A DNA stretch of 64,000 bases, taken from NCBI GenBank assembly GCA_027924585.1, contig BSBM01000261.1:4109501-4173500 (forward strand), given 5' to 3'. This DNA is from Larix kaempferi (Eukaryota; Streptophyta; Pinopsida; Pinales; Pinaceae). Under the pieces are notes generated by a model. That model was not told the origin of the DNA and searched no databases. It was given only the letters and a program-made list of their open reading frames with translations. The translations under genes and the position numbers were made by a program. Shown piece by piece: positions 10,495 to 21,784 of the stretch; position 1 is the stretch's first letter; each line of letters begins with the position of its first letter.

Positions 10495-12303
10495 CCCCTT
10501 GATGTGTGAGGGAATGAGCTCATTGTATGGCCGATAGACATCATATTTCTTTTGTCATTTTCCTGGGGTTTGGAGGAGAGAAGAGACCGATTGGAGACTG
10601 GAACAACTGTCCCTTGCAAGCTGCAAAAACTGAAAAATACATGGTCTCAAAAATGAATGAGGAATAATCTCTAATAATGGACGAGGCGGGCATACCCATG
10701 CTCGTATCAAGACATAAAAATAATGAGGCCCCAAAAAAGGGGGACTTGATCAATACATAGAACCTGTTGTGTACATTATAACAGTCCAGAGGGGACACAA
10801 TGCTGAGACATACTCATGGTCATACCATGACTGATCTGAAGAACTGATACATTGGAAAAGAGCAACAACCGTTTTGAATAAGGTGTCAGAAGGGTTGAGA
10901 AACTTCTCAATCTGAAGGTATCCAAAAATTGTAGGGACTCAATAACTATGAGTCGACTTCTGAAAAGTATATGGAACTGTATACTCAAGGGAGTATAAAA
11001 CTGTGGAACTTCCGAATACTATCGCCAAGCGCAGCCCAGATATCTATAGGAACATGTAACTGGTTGTTTCCTCAATTAGACTCTCAAATGTGGTAGAGTT
11101 AGGTGATATCCAGGGTCTTCAACAACTAACTGAAATGACCAATACCTTGTACGAGTCTCAACAATGCGATCAAGGTGTTGATGTAGAGCATGTGAGAAAC
11201 AATCATTTGGAGAGGCACTGAGGACTCCTTTCAAAATGATCCGTAGGCACTCATCACTAATGGTGATGAGTCCAAGGCACAGGGACCTCTGGGTCTATCC
11301 TCTGGAATAGATTTGGTTGACGTCAACAGAGGGAGACCGACAACTACCAAGGCAATGATGTTTCCTTGATAGGAGCGCGAGGTATACAACTGAAGTGTGA
11401 TAGTACTGATGGTAGGACTGACATACTGTGGGGATGGGGCATAACTGGGGTCATAAAGTGGGTGGACTCAAACTTCCTTTGTTCAGAGCATGATGACATG
11501 GTTGACATGGAAGCATATGAAACAAACTTTTAGGTGTGGGGATCATAGCTTAAGGGATCAGGGGTATGTATGCAGACTGGAGTGACTCTGGGGAACAAGC
11601 TGATGGATGCTATTGGGAGACTCTCAGGGTGACATACTGCAGAATACTCTGAACAAAGGCGACCATAATAGGGAAGCTTCCATATGAGTAGACATGATCT
11701 GTTGTGGCGCCAAAAAGCACCGTTGGTGCCTTCTTCGTGGTTTCAATGAGATCCAAGAAGGGATAAAAGTGTGCTAAAAAAATGGTACTATCCTGTGGAT
11801 TTATGCGAGCCCAGGACTGTTCATGCTCATGAGTGCTTTCATTTTTAAGGAGTCTGAAAATGATAAGAAGACTCTGAATTGGTGGAGGAGTACTGTCCTA
11901 TGGATTTATATGAGCCCAATACGGTGATTGCTTGTAGTTGCTTTCAATTTTAGAGAGTCTGAAAGCGGTAAGTAGACTCCATTGGCGGTCTTTTTCGTAT
12001 GTTAGTCTCCAAGGCTTGAAAAAGCATAAAATGATGGAAATGGAGAACTCTTCTAGCCGATGTGACTAGAGTATTCCTTTTTCGTAATTAGTCTACAAGG
12101 TCTGGAAAAGGGGTAAAATTATACCAGGTAGACGCCCTTTCAGATACTTTTAGCGAGCATGAAAGGAAGCAAGATTGCTCGACGATCTTTTCATTGTTTT
12201 AGGAGTCAAAAAAGAGCTTAACAGAAACTCCCTAAGTGCCTTTATCGTAAAACAATTGCTCGGCCTGAAAAAGGGATAAAATTATACCGAACAAAAATGT
12301 ATT
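10495..12303 (-). mobile_element. Tat element 3' noncoding region
   Basis: About 1.8 kb of noncoding sequence lies between the 3' LTR and the tandem repeat. The LTR-proximal ~900 bp align with 2875-3223 plus 6352-6868 and with the reverse complement of 42300-43148. The distal part holds recurring blocks with AAAAAG and CTGAAAA motifs that also occur at 36840-37500 and 41500-41900. No conserved frame was seen. Confidence 0.6.
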
Positions 12304-12680
12304 GGTGAGAGCGAGAAATGATCTTGAGCATCGTCACGAGCACAAAAAACTGAATCTGACGATATGAAAAATGTTTAAAACGGGTAACGGCCGATGTGGC
12401 ATGCAAACCGAGGGGCATGGAAAAAATGCCTTAAAGATATGGTGGTGAGAGCGAGAAATGATCTCAAGCATCATCACGAGCACAGAAAACTGAATCCGGC
12501 GATATCAAGAATGTCAAAAACGGACAACGACCTATGTGGCACGCAAACCGAGGCGACGAGGGGCTTTTTGAAAAAATTTCCAAACATTATGGGGGTGATA
12601 GCGAGAAATGATCTCAAGAATCATCACGGGAACGGAAATATGAATCCAGCGGTGCAAATGGTGTGAAAAACGGAGGTCGT
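12304..12680. repeat. Tandem repeat, ~140-150 bp unit, about 2.6 copies
   Basis: The sequence GGTGAGAGCGAGAAATGATC starts units at 12304 and 12444, and a close variant starts at 12594. Each unit also contains CATCACGAGCAC-like and GATATGAAAAATG-like segments. The third copy is incomplete. It lies downstream of gag in the minus-strand Tat derivative, where internal tandem repeats are common. Confidence 0.75.
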
Positions 12681-12725
12681 AATGACTCCGGAATGCTCAA
12701 AGGAAAAAACTAGGTTAAAAAATGG

Positions 12726-14936
12726 CTACAAATAAAGGTGTGCCCACCAAGCCAGGGATGCAGTGTTGGGGAGAAATGATGATTGGAACGTAGAAGTCAT
12801 GGGAGTATCTAAGTATAACCCGGGTCTGACTGAGAAGATGAACGATGTGGGTGCACTCTGAACGGGTTGTTCAATCATAGGTAGAACATTTTCAGGTGCA
12901 GCAGGGGCATATTGGTTTCGACGTGTTTGGAGATTCATGTCGGTCGATGACATCATAAGTAGATGATGAGTACCTGAATTCATCAGTTGGTTTGTGTGTG
13001 CAACATATGTGATTTGCTGTTGTGGTGCTGTGGTTCCTTGAGGAGGATCCAATGGACAAGTGTTTGCCACTCCTTGTGTGGGTAAAGGATTCTGTAGCAC
13101 CATGGGTTGTGGTTGAGGAGGTGGTGCTGGTTATGCCTCGTGCCCTTGGCGCTGAGAGTCATCAGTCCATAGTTGGCATGCTCGCTCCAAATGGGGGCAA
13201 GTGTGTGTGTAATGGCCGTATACCCCGCATATGGAACATGGGTGGTTTTTTCGTAAATTGGGGTTCTTACCCTGTTTCGGTGGTCGATCAGGGTTTTTGT
13301 TTGCGGGGGAAGTGTTGTTGTTGTTTGGAGGATAAGTCTGAGTGACTGGAGGTTGGGTGCAGCAAGCACTACCTGTGGTGGGTAATAAGCCGCTGGGGCT
13401 TGTGAGTGAACAGGAGCATGTGTGGCCTGTTGATGATAATACGTAGGGAGTGCAACCGTAGGTGGATAGGCTGAAGGTGCATGACCATAACACTGTGGTG
13501 GACATGAGGGTCCATGAGTGTGGTGGGGGTGGGACATGGGAGCATATGAAGTTGTAGCTCCGGAGTGAGATGTGGCTCGCGAAAGATCGGGGCCGGTATT
13601 ATTGCGCATAATGGAAAAGGGTTGGTTGTGGGACGCAACTTGTCCAATGATGCCGTCGAGAGTGTGGGATGCCCCTAGCGCGTCAGTCCGGGAGGAATTG
13701 CCGCGAGGAGCGTCAGGTAAAATGGTATACAAGTAGCCACACTGGGCCTAGATCAGATCAAATTGTTGGGATTTTATAATGGCTTCTTCTTCCGACTGGG
13801 GTCGTTCAGAAGCCATGTCCTTAGCAATGAGTGGAAGGAGAGATTTCAGGAACCAATCCAGGAAAATATGGTCGTCTAGCTTGATCTTGCATAGATTACG
13901 GCGCTTACGCCACTCATGGATATGATCTATGATATGGGTGGCCGTATTCTGTCTACAAGACAGTAGGATTTCTACTCCTGCATCATAGCGGACGGGTAGT
14001 TGAAAGAACTGTAGGAAAGTTGAGGCGAGGGATGTAAACGTAGGGTGTGTCCCATGGGGATGCTCAATATACCATTTGGTTGCCGAGCCAGTGAAAGTTC
14101 TTTGTAAAAGTCGTAGTCGAATAGAATTATCTACTACGGAGTTTGAGGAACACCATAGGTGAAAAGACATAATATGATTTTGTGGGTCTTCTCCAGCCTT
14201 CCCTTCAAACTTTGGGATGTCTGACGAGAGTTTTGTTGGCATGGGGGGCCAAGTAGGGTCGTCTCTAATGGGGTCATTTGTTAACCTTGCCAGGTCTGGT
14301 AGGTTAAGACTAGCCATAAATGACAGACTAACAGAGGGGTGTGACATGGTTGTTGGGGCATAAGTGCTAGTGGTAGCATTATGAATTGGGCCACTACCCC
14401 TAAGGGGGATATTAGTTGTAAAAGAGGTGTGCCCTCCACCTAAAGATGTGTGAGAGAGGCCAGTGCCCCCAAGTGAAACATGAGTTACAGATGGGTTTGG
14501 AATGGTTCCAGTAAGCACTGGGATCTGAGTAGTGGCAATGATGATAGGTGTAGGTCCCATATTGGGCATACCTAAGGTGGGTGTGGGTCCCATGTTGGGC
14601 ATACCTAAGGGAGGTGTGGTAGTTGTGGCTATCATGGTGGCCATTGTGGTGGCGAGGGTGGTTGATGTTCCACCAATAGTCCCTGTGAAGAAAGGGTCAA
14701 AAGCCATACCAGCCATGTGGCTAGTGGGTGCGGTGTAGATGGGATTTTTAGATTCTTCCTCAGAGTCAAATGTGAAATGAGGTGCGTCAGAATCCGATGA
14801 TGGGGCTCTATGTCGATGACGTGTGGAGTCAAGTGACAATGCTCTTCGTCTATTATGAGTGGTTTCAAGTGAATCGTATTGTGGGGGTTCACCCCAGAAA
14901 TGCCGAGAACGTTTCGGGGACTCAATGGTGACAGTT
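12726..14936 (-). pseudogene. gag: Tat-type gag, minus strand
   Basis: On the minus strand the frame opens near 14936 and runs to 12726. First comes a Ser/Thr/Pro-rich N-terminal region containing MGPTPTLGMPNMGPTP repeats. The Gag core (about 14290-13750) has LTNDPIRDDPTWPPMPTKL, HLWCSSNS, TKWYIEH and DHIHEWRKR segments. A Pro/Gln/His-rich linker follows, then a CCHC knuckle CSICGVYGHYTHTC near 13220. Breaks are TAG at 13750, a frameshift near 13370 and TAA at 13133. The core is shared with 22194-22488 and 28890-29480. Beyond the knuckle the copy jumps to 3' noncoding sequence, so protease to integrase are missing. Confidence 0.8.
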
Positions 14937-15675
14937 GTCTATTAAAATTAAAGGGTGGTGGTGAGTGGAAAGCTCGAAATCCCTAATGCAACCGTGTGTG
15001 CAAGAGGGGAGCGTAAAAACCAATGGAACTCAGGCCAATAACCAAACTCAAAACACTTATATAACAACTGTGCTATAGTAAGTGGAGTAATAAAAAAATG
15101 TGGTCAGAAAACCAACATGCAAACGACTCCTAAAAATAGAAAATGGTGGACTCACTAACCAAGGGGAGGTAATAGAGCATGCAATCACCTAACTAAAAAC
15201 GATTATGATTAAACGAGACATATCCTCTGCAAGGTGATGAAATCCAAGTCAGACAATATGAATTGTAGAACCAAAGGCTAGATATCTCCCTACTGGGAGG
15301 GACATCGGGTAGACAATCCTAGAAGATAGGCCACTAAGATACCCCGTTCATGACACGTCCAGAAAGGTGAATCTGCAGCTGTTGTTCTATCATCGTTGTA
15401 CTCCCACAAGGGTGGTACAACAAGAACAACAAGTAGGTATCCTTCGGTGACTGAATGGATTGCGGTATTCCACTCAGGCCTCCGGAACCAATCTGGCTAC
15501 TTCGACCCTCCTAAGGGAGAGGCCTTTCCGATGAATTGGTTTTAAACCGTGCCAATAAATAATAAGGGATTTTGGTACCCTAAATGTCAACCACTATGTC
15601 TCAAAATGTAAGTGAGTGAGGGGTGTTATTTGGATACTTATCCCCTCAGTCCTACTGTGCATGTTATTCTCTTAG
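14937..15675 (-). mobile_element. Tat 5' leader, minus strand
   Basis: This is noncoding sequence upstream of the minus-strand gag. Its outer part (15590-15660) is the reverse complement of the blocks at 21044 and 25876, sharing GGACAC-GGGATA-GAATCCAAATAA. The element's own 5' LTR should lie further right but is replaced by the next retroelement. Confidence 0.55.
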
Positions 15676-15718
15676 TAAAGATCCTAGAGTATATTGAATT
15701 AATGCTAAAAAATTAACA

Positions 15719-15730
15719 TGGTATCAGAGC
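15719..15730 (+). other. Primer binding site, initiator Met tRNA
   Basis: TGGTATCAGAGC follows AATTAACA, a plausible LTR end. It is identical to the PBS at 4266. At most ~45-60 bp of 5' LTR remain to its left before Tat leader sequence begins. Confidence 0.7.
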
Positions 15731-16289
15731 TTCCCTGAGAAGAAGACATTGTGCAGTGGCAGAAACTAGGGTTTCTTGTTTATTGGGTTTCTCTACACAG
15801 ATTTTGGAAAATCACTAAGGTAGATTGACTCTACTCATCAAGGAGAATCTATTTGTCCAATCAGAATTCAATTCTAAGCACTTTCAGTCTTGGCTCTAAA
15901 AAATAGGGTTTCCACAAAAATAGGAATTTCTGAAATCTGAAGACATAGTTGGAAGCTCCTTGGAAAAATCAAAGTTTAGAGCTTTGGATCGAGATTTTTG
16001 GTTGGGTGAAGCTCTGGGAAACTCAAACCCTAATTCAGGGTCCTCACTAGTGAATTTGGGAAGACTAAAAGGCATTTTCGAAGGGTGAAACTTTGTAGAT
16101 CTCAAATTCTGAATATACTAGGCTGATCAGCTCATCAAGGCGCATCTTTCTATCCTTTCAAAATTTTGAAATTCACATTTTGAATTTTTAGGGTTTCTCT
16201 AACAAACCCTAATCCGGGACCAGATCCAGTTTTTAGCAAATCAAGTGGTAAGACCTAAATATTTTCTATTTCCATTTGAAGTACTCTTT

Positions 16290-17633
16290 AAGATGTCTCA
16301 CTGAATTCGTTGCCTCGCCCCTGGGATCAAGTGGCAGTTTTTCTGAAGAAATATATCTCCTGCGAAGGTAGGTACCAAACTGTCTATTTCTCTAAATTCC
16401 CCTTGTTATCTCATCTGTGCCATGGCAACCTAGTTAATATGCCATTTTATCTTTTTAAGACCCTACAAAACATGGCTGGATATGCGCGAACAACCCAGCA
16501 CCCGATTTCTTCCCCCACCAACCATGGTTTAATTAAATTGTTAATTTTAAGAGCCATTGCACACCAGAATTTGACCTGGGCCAAATTTCTTGCTGGGGCC
16601 GGGGAAATTAGGGAACCTACGTTGGAATTGGGGGGTGTTTCAGAAGGAGAAGAGGACTAGAGTTCCTCGAATTCAGTTGGGGGGAGGATGGAAACCTAAA
16701 TGAAAGGGAAGAAGAAATAGACATGGGGGAAGCTGCGACAGCAGCAAACCTTGTTATAGATGGAGTATCAGCAGGAAATCAGACTGAAGGAGGAGAAGAA
16801 GTAGATATGGGGGAAGCTGTGATAGCAATGAACCCTGTTCTGGAGGAAATGGTAATGGAGGCCATGGAAGATGAGGCAGTAACATTAGAAGCCACAACAA
16901 CAACAAATCCTATAGGGGAGAAAATAGACCCTATTGAAATTGCAATTAGGGTGGCAACCGAAGCAGTGGAAATGGAGTCATTAGTAGCTTCTGCAGAGGA
17001 GGTTGAAGCTGGAGCAGCTGTTGAATCTGCAACTGCGGAAGGGGCAATGCAAGAAGGAGAGCACTAGGCAGAGGTAACCGAGGAAGGAAATATGGAGGTG
17101 TTGGATATTGCATCCTCCCCGGAAATCAAGGGAACTATTGTTGAAGAGGAGGAATTTGTTGTTCTCTCGGGGAATTTGGAAACCCCTGTGTCACAAAAGA
17201 AAAGAAAAAGATTAGGGAATAAGGGTCAGAAAGCTATGCCAGCAAAGAAGAGAAGAACTAGAGCTACCACAGCAGCAACAACAGGCAGTGAAGACCAGCC
17301 ATTGGAAGTTGTGAAGAAAAGAAGGACTCGATTAATGGCAACCACAGAGATAGCAGGTGCAGTTGGGGCAAGTATTGAATTACCCTCAGCAGAGACAACA
17401 GGGGCAATTGGGGCAAATATTGAAGTACCCTCAACAGAAGCAGCATGTGTAGCTGGGACAGGCATAGAAATCCCTATTTTAAATCCCAAAACACCTACTG
17501 TCACACAAGAACCTACTATGGACAAACCCCAAGTTGAAACCTCCTTTATGAAAATGAACTCTTAAAAGAGGAAGTGAAAATGCTCCGAGATAAGTTGGAG
17601 AAATGGAAGGAAGTGACTGGGAAGCATGCATAA
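16290..17633 (+). pseudogene. N-terminal part of the unrecognised ORF (frameshifted)
   Basis: Frame 2 (about 16299-16660) encodes a compact ~115-residue segment with YQTVYFSKFPLLSHLCHG and NHGLIKLLILRA. The protein then continues in frame 1 (from about 16665) as an acidic Ala/Glu/Val-rich region. TAG at 17065 interrupts it. Next come two basic clusters, KKRKR near 17200 and KKRRTR near 17250 and 17314, resembling nuclear localisation signals, and three repeats of a GAxGAxIExPSxE type (17359-17475). A frameshift near 17545 moves it to frame 3, and TAA at 17631 precedes the intact part. The stops fit CAG and CAA changes. The domain family is unknown to me; the N-terminal segment is loosely reminiscent of domains in plant transposon-associated proteins. 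Confidence 0.5.
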
Positions 17634-17639
17634 AAGAAT

Positions 17640-19502
17640 TTGAATATGCTAATAGAAGCTACAAATTTGCAAGAAAATTCATCTCCTGCTTTGTCAAACG
17701 AGGAACAAGGAGAAATGGTTTGCCTAGAATGTGGGGACATATTCTTTTCAACAAGACATAGAGTCATAGTGCTGGGTGTGGGAGCACAAGAGCCTGTACA
17801 AGCAAAGCAAGAAATGGAAAGTATACCTACAGCAGAGATGATGGAGGAAAATGAGGAAGGATCTGACCTAATCCCTTATTTGGATTTAGGAGAAGATGAA
17901 GCAATGCAGTCCCAGCCATCGGGAAATACTAAGCCACTCCAGGACCAGTCTCATCTTTCAGAAGATATCGAGGTAGTTCAAGAACAACCTCAACAATTTG
18001 AAGAAATAAGTGAACAAGGTGCTGCTACACAAGAACCAGTACCCCTGAAATTGTTTAGTGAAGTTGCAACTCAGACAACAATTGTTGATGTTGAGGAACA
18101 AGGGGAGGACGCTGTTACACAAGAACCAGTGTCCTTAAAAATATTTGTTGAGACTGCAACTCAAACTGATGTTGCTGAGGTAGAATTGAAAGGACAGGAT
18201 GCTGCTACACAAGAACCATCATCCCCAAAAGTAGCTGCTGAGATTGCAACACAAGCAAAGGTCACTACAACATCAATGGAAGATGAGACTGTTACACCAT
18301 CAATCCAAAATAGGGAATCTGGAACATCTGGTGACGAGGTAAGAATGCTACCCTCTCAAGGTACCATTAATTTTGATTTTGATGATGAAAAATATGTGGA
18401 GGATAGAAGGATTCAGAGATTGGAGAAAAAGCTTCTCTCACTAAATCTTGAGCTAGATAAATGGAAGAAATATATTGCTCAATGCAGGGAAGGGATGGTC
18501 CCTGTCTATGAATATAGAAATACTGTCAGGGAATTGAGAGAAAAATGGGCTGAGGAATTGTTCTTCCGGAAAGTCCAGTGGGAAAACGTTCAAAAGGAAT
18601 TAGCAGAATTGAGGAAATTCAAGTCCTTACAACAAGAGAAAGTTCAATTGTATACTCTTTCCCAGGAATTACTAAGTTGCAGGGCTCCATCCCCTTCTTA
18701 CCCTGTCTTTCTTTACGAACATACAATTTTATTCAAGATGAGAGCATTAAAAGAAGGAAGGCCATTTGAGCTAGCAACAATCTCCCAGTTTTCAGAAGCT
18801 TTCCTGGCAAGCAATGTTGAGGAGCAAAATATGTTATGTGAATTATATTTACATGATAAAGCCTGCTATACTGACTCTCGTTCTAATCCTGTGCACCATT
18901 TGGGGGATATTCAGCTGAGAGCATTTGCTTCTTTTGCCATCAATCATGTAAAATGGCGAGATGCCTTCCAAACCATCACAAAGAATGAGGACAATGCCAC
19001 TCTTTGGATTAGAAATGAACCTCAGCTTCCAATAGGACTCAAAGCCAGGTATGCAAAGGCTCTCGAGTTTCTTGAGATTGTTCAACACTTGGAAAATCTA
19101 CAAGATAGAATCATTACTACCTATGTTGGGATAATTTCCAGTAATCAGCAGCATGCCCCGGAGGGTAGTGAGTACAGATGGTTATATTCTTCTCCAGCTT
19201 TGAAAGAAGGGGACCGATATTGCTTTGAGAATTTTAAGCAGGCTTTAACAAGGGTTCCTGGGTATGTGCAGTGCATTAAAAAATGTGGATCCGGGTGGCT
19301 TGGGTTAAGATTCAGGTTTCCCCTCATATGGCTACCTATGAGTCCTTATAGAAACAGTTCTATTTTGACCGAAGAGGAGGAGAAGCAGTGTTGGGAGAAG
19401 TGGGATGCCTGTCAGGGATTTGTGCATCATGGGGAACCAACGGAACTTGCCTACAATCTTACCAATCTTCACAGGTTCAGTTTGGATTCAGATTCAGACT
19501 AG
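17640..19502 (+). CDS. 620-codon open frame, unrecognised coiled-coil/globular protein
   Basis: This is the longest uninterrupted frame in the window. The TTG at 17640 is only the first codon after TAA 17631; the first in-frame ATG is at 17646, and the native start lies upstream. Order: acidic linker (residues 1-125); three ~37-residue repeats built on TQEP...ATQT (about 18025-18270); a charged helical segment with RRIQRLEKKLLSLNLELDKW followed by more Arg/Glu/Lys helix (about 18400-18670), probably coiled coil; and a ~280-residue C-terminal region rich in Trp, Tyr and Cys that looks folded. It ends DSDSD and stops 34 bp before the PPT. There is no CCHC, protease, RT or integrase motif. Position inside an LTR element suggests a retroelement accessory or structural protein; function is unknown. 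Confidence 0.65.
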   Translation: MNMLIEATNLQENSSPALSNEEQGEMVCLECGDIFFSTRHRVIVLGVGAQEPVQAKQEMESIPTAEMMEENEEGSDLIPYLDLGEDEAMQSQPSGNTKPLQDQSHLSEDIEVVQEQPQQFEEISEQGAATQEPVPLKLFSEVATQTTIVDVEEQGEDAVTQEPVSLKIFVETATQTDVAEVELKGQDAATQEPSSPKVAAEIATQAKVTTTSMEDETVTPSIQNRESGTSGDEVRMLPSQGTINFDFDDEKYVEDRRIQRLEKKLLSLNLELDKWKKYIAQCREGMVPVYEYRNTVRELREKWAEELFFRKVQWENVQKELAELRKFKSLQQEKVQLYTLSQELLSCRAPSPSYPVFLYEHTILFKMRALKEGRPFELATISQFSEAFLASNVEEQNMLCELYLHDKACYTDSRSNPVHHLGDIQLRAFASFAINHVKWRDAFQTITKNEDNATLWIRNEPQLPIGLKARYAKALEFLEIVQHLENLQDRIITTYVGIISSNQQHAPEGSEYRWLYSSPALKEGDRYCFENFKQALTRVPGYVQCIKKCGSGWLGLRFRFPLIWLPMSPYRNSSILTEEEEKQCWEKWDACQGFVHHGEPTELAYNLTNLHRFSLDSDSD

Positions 19503-19536
19503 TGGAAGTTGTTGCATGAGGAAATGCAAATGGATA

Positions 19537-19548
19537 GTTGGGGGGAGA
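19537..19548 (+). other. Polypurine tract
   Basis: GTTGGGGGGAGA immediately precedes TGTTGGGCCCTAG, the inferred start of the 3' LTR. Confidence 0.7.
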
Positions 19549-20990
19549 TGTTGGGCCCTAGAAATGCCCCTTTTTTACCATACCTATTTCATCATTTTGC
19601 CCTGTTATACCCTACTTTCATAAACCATATACATGCCTTTTTCCAGATCAATCAACAATCCTGACAAGGTATAATTCATTATTGTTTTATTTAATTAATT
19701 CCTAAGGTTGTTATGGTTATGAAATCTAGCCTTCGATTTATGCTAACTTGTGTTGATTTGATTAAGTTAAGATCAAAGCACAGGTGTATCATCCGCAATT
19801 CCTTGGGAAAGAATCATATGTGGTGCCAACTGTTACTCTTCAAGATTTGATTCCTCATATTCAAAGGGAGATTGCATCTTTCCACGTGAAGCTGTAACAG
19901 GTCTTTACTGAAACAAAGCATTGCTACAATAGGCAGGACGCCTCCCAATTGGTTAATCCGTTGATCCATTGACTGCTAGAGTAACAACATCCTTCATGTC
20001 TAATGATCTCATTCATTACGACTGTAATAGTTTAGTTGTAACTCTGTAGCATGAAGATCAAAGATCTTCATTGCTGCATGAAATTAGTGGATCACGAACT
20101 GTATTCCTCATGTATAAATACGGGAAGGCTTTCAGAGTCTAGGGTTGGTTGATTATCATTTTGTACGGGTTGTAACAGAGATCTGAGACTTTGGATTACC
20201 ATCTTTAATGAAGAGCAAAGTTATTCATATTTCTGTGTCTTAATTTGTGGTAGTTCACGACATCTCTGTTAGAAGGCTAGGGCCCACCTTCTCACAGAGA
20301 ATGCCGAGTTAAGTAGGTAGTTAAATTTATTTATTTGCTGTTGTGTGTTGTGGAATCGCATTAGGCGTATTACTGATAGCTGCAACAGAGGATTTCCAAT
20401 TGCATTCTTTCTTGGTAGTTTATTACTTGCATTATAAATAGATGCAGTTGTGTGGTGTGACAGTCGACTGTGTAGGTTAGTTTGATAAATGCATGTGTGT
20501 TAGAATTAGCTGTTACATCCAAGCTCAGCTCCAATCCCTTTCAGTCATTTATGCTTTCTAGGATTTCCAATATTTATCAATTTAGAGTGCAAGCTTATTT
20601 TCTAATTCTGGTTGCTGTTGTATCTTTATTGAATCCATTAGATTAGGCAGATTGTGCTTGAGTTACAGTAGTTGCTGGATGAATAATTTTGGTAAAGATT
20701 AAATACTGTAGTTTGATAATTATAGGATTTAACTTCTTGCAAAAGTAATCTAGTTCATTTCTATTCTTAGATCAGTAATTGCTAGGTTGATTTCTGTAGG
20801 AAGGTAAGTGTACTTTGAATTCCTAGATGTATGAGTTAGATTAGTTTTCTTTATGGAATGAGATTGGCTGAGCAGATAGGTAGGATTATTATCTCCATTT
20901 AGTTAATCAACTACTTGAAATGTTTATGCATACATTGTGCTTATTTCCATTGAGATAAAAGACTTCCCTGGGTTGACAATTTATATTGGG
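19549..20990 (+). repeat. 3' LTR of the unrecognised-ORF element
   Basis: It begins TGTTGGGCCCTAG after the PPT. It has a TATA box at 20113, followed by a transcribed-region-like stretch (about 20150-20340). The right end is not certain because no matching 5' LTR is available; related Tat leader sequence begins at about 21040. Confidence 0.5.
20113..20120 (+). promoter_or_regulatory. TATA box of the 19549 LTR
   Basis: TGTATAAATACGGG lies ~565 bp into the LTR and is followed by G/T-rich sequence typical of an LTR R region. Confidence 0.5.
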
Positions 20991-21039
20991 CATCCTGTGT
21001 GTTAGTTGTAATTAATTAGCATATAGGGTGACCAACAGT

Positions 21040-21780
21040 TAGGACACTGGGGATGGGAATCCAAATAATTATCCTTTGTCATTTACATCTGAGACATATA
21101 ATTTGTCCTCTAGGGAACCAAGATTGTCTATTACTTGGGACATGGATTGAGGCCAACTTGTGAGGAGATCCTCTCCCTTAGGAGGGAAAACGCCAAGACT
21201 AGAACCAAAAGGTTTGGTGGTGCACCGTTCCCATCCAGTACTGAAGATGATCCAGATTATTGTATTCGAACTAAAGCTTTTTAATACTCATCTTGATGTG
21301 ACTTGAATGAGGTAGCCTAGAATCCATTCTTTTAGGAATCTTTTACTCGTGATCACCTTCAGTGGGGGGATATCCCTAAGCCATATTGGTCTTCGATTTC
21401 ATTTTGTTTGACTGCGGATTTCACCACCAGGGGAAATGATTTGTGAGGGCTTCCATATTTTAGATAGGTGATTTCTTGCTTCTTTATCTGATAGGCTAGT
21501 AGGTCATTTTCTCTTTATAGGAGTACTGCTTTTTGGCTTTGTGGCCATTTTTTTGTAGCTCATCTACTGTAACACTCAGTTGCAGTGGGTTTTTTGGGCC
21601 TCTCGTTGGCCCGAGTTCCTCTTTATTGTGCTCTCCTCTTGCACATTCGGTTTCATTGGGATTTTCAAGTCTTTTTCAAGATCGAGATCATTCCCATTCA
21701 GTGTTTACGATCTTGTCACTATAGCTCCTCCGATGTACTCTCGTATACTTATGGAGTCGTCACGATAGTATGTTTCTTAG
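21040..21780 (+). mobile_element. Tat 5' leader, plus strand
   Basis: This is noncoding sequence homologous to 25870-26560 and to the reverse complement of 14940-15660, sharing GGACACTGGGGATGGGAATC and the GAGGTAGCC...CTTTTAC block. It leads into the gag fragment. Confidence 0.6.
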
Positions 21781-21784
21781 ACCA

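Larger units (their letters stand above)
15719..20990 (+). mobile_element. Non-autonomous LTR element carrying a long unrecognised ORF
   Basis: The parts are an initiator-Met PBS (15719), a ~570-bp leader, one long degraded ORF (about 16290-19502), a PPT (19537-19548) and a 3' LTR from 19549. No Gag core, CCHC knuckle, protease, RT, RNase H or integrase was found in the 3.8-kb interior. The 5' LTR is nearly absent. The right limit is approximate; Tat leader sequence begins near 21040. Element-borne cargo is the simplest reading, but I cannot exclude a captured or interrupted host gene. Confidence 0.6.

Noticed and set aside
12304-12680. A CRISPR-like array
   Set aside because: Units are 140-150 bp, head to tail and without unique spacers, in plant retroelement sequence.
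13022-13345. Plus-strand frame within the minus-strand gag
   Set aside because: It is a shadow of the biased Pro/His/Gln-rich gag linker and shows no domain or conservation of its own.
17640-19502. The 620-codon frame as an ordinary single host gene
   Set aside because: It ends 34 bp before a PPT and LTR start and follows a PBS, so an element-borne ORF is simpler; a host origin of the cargo is not excluded.
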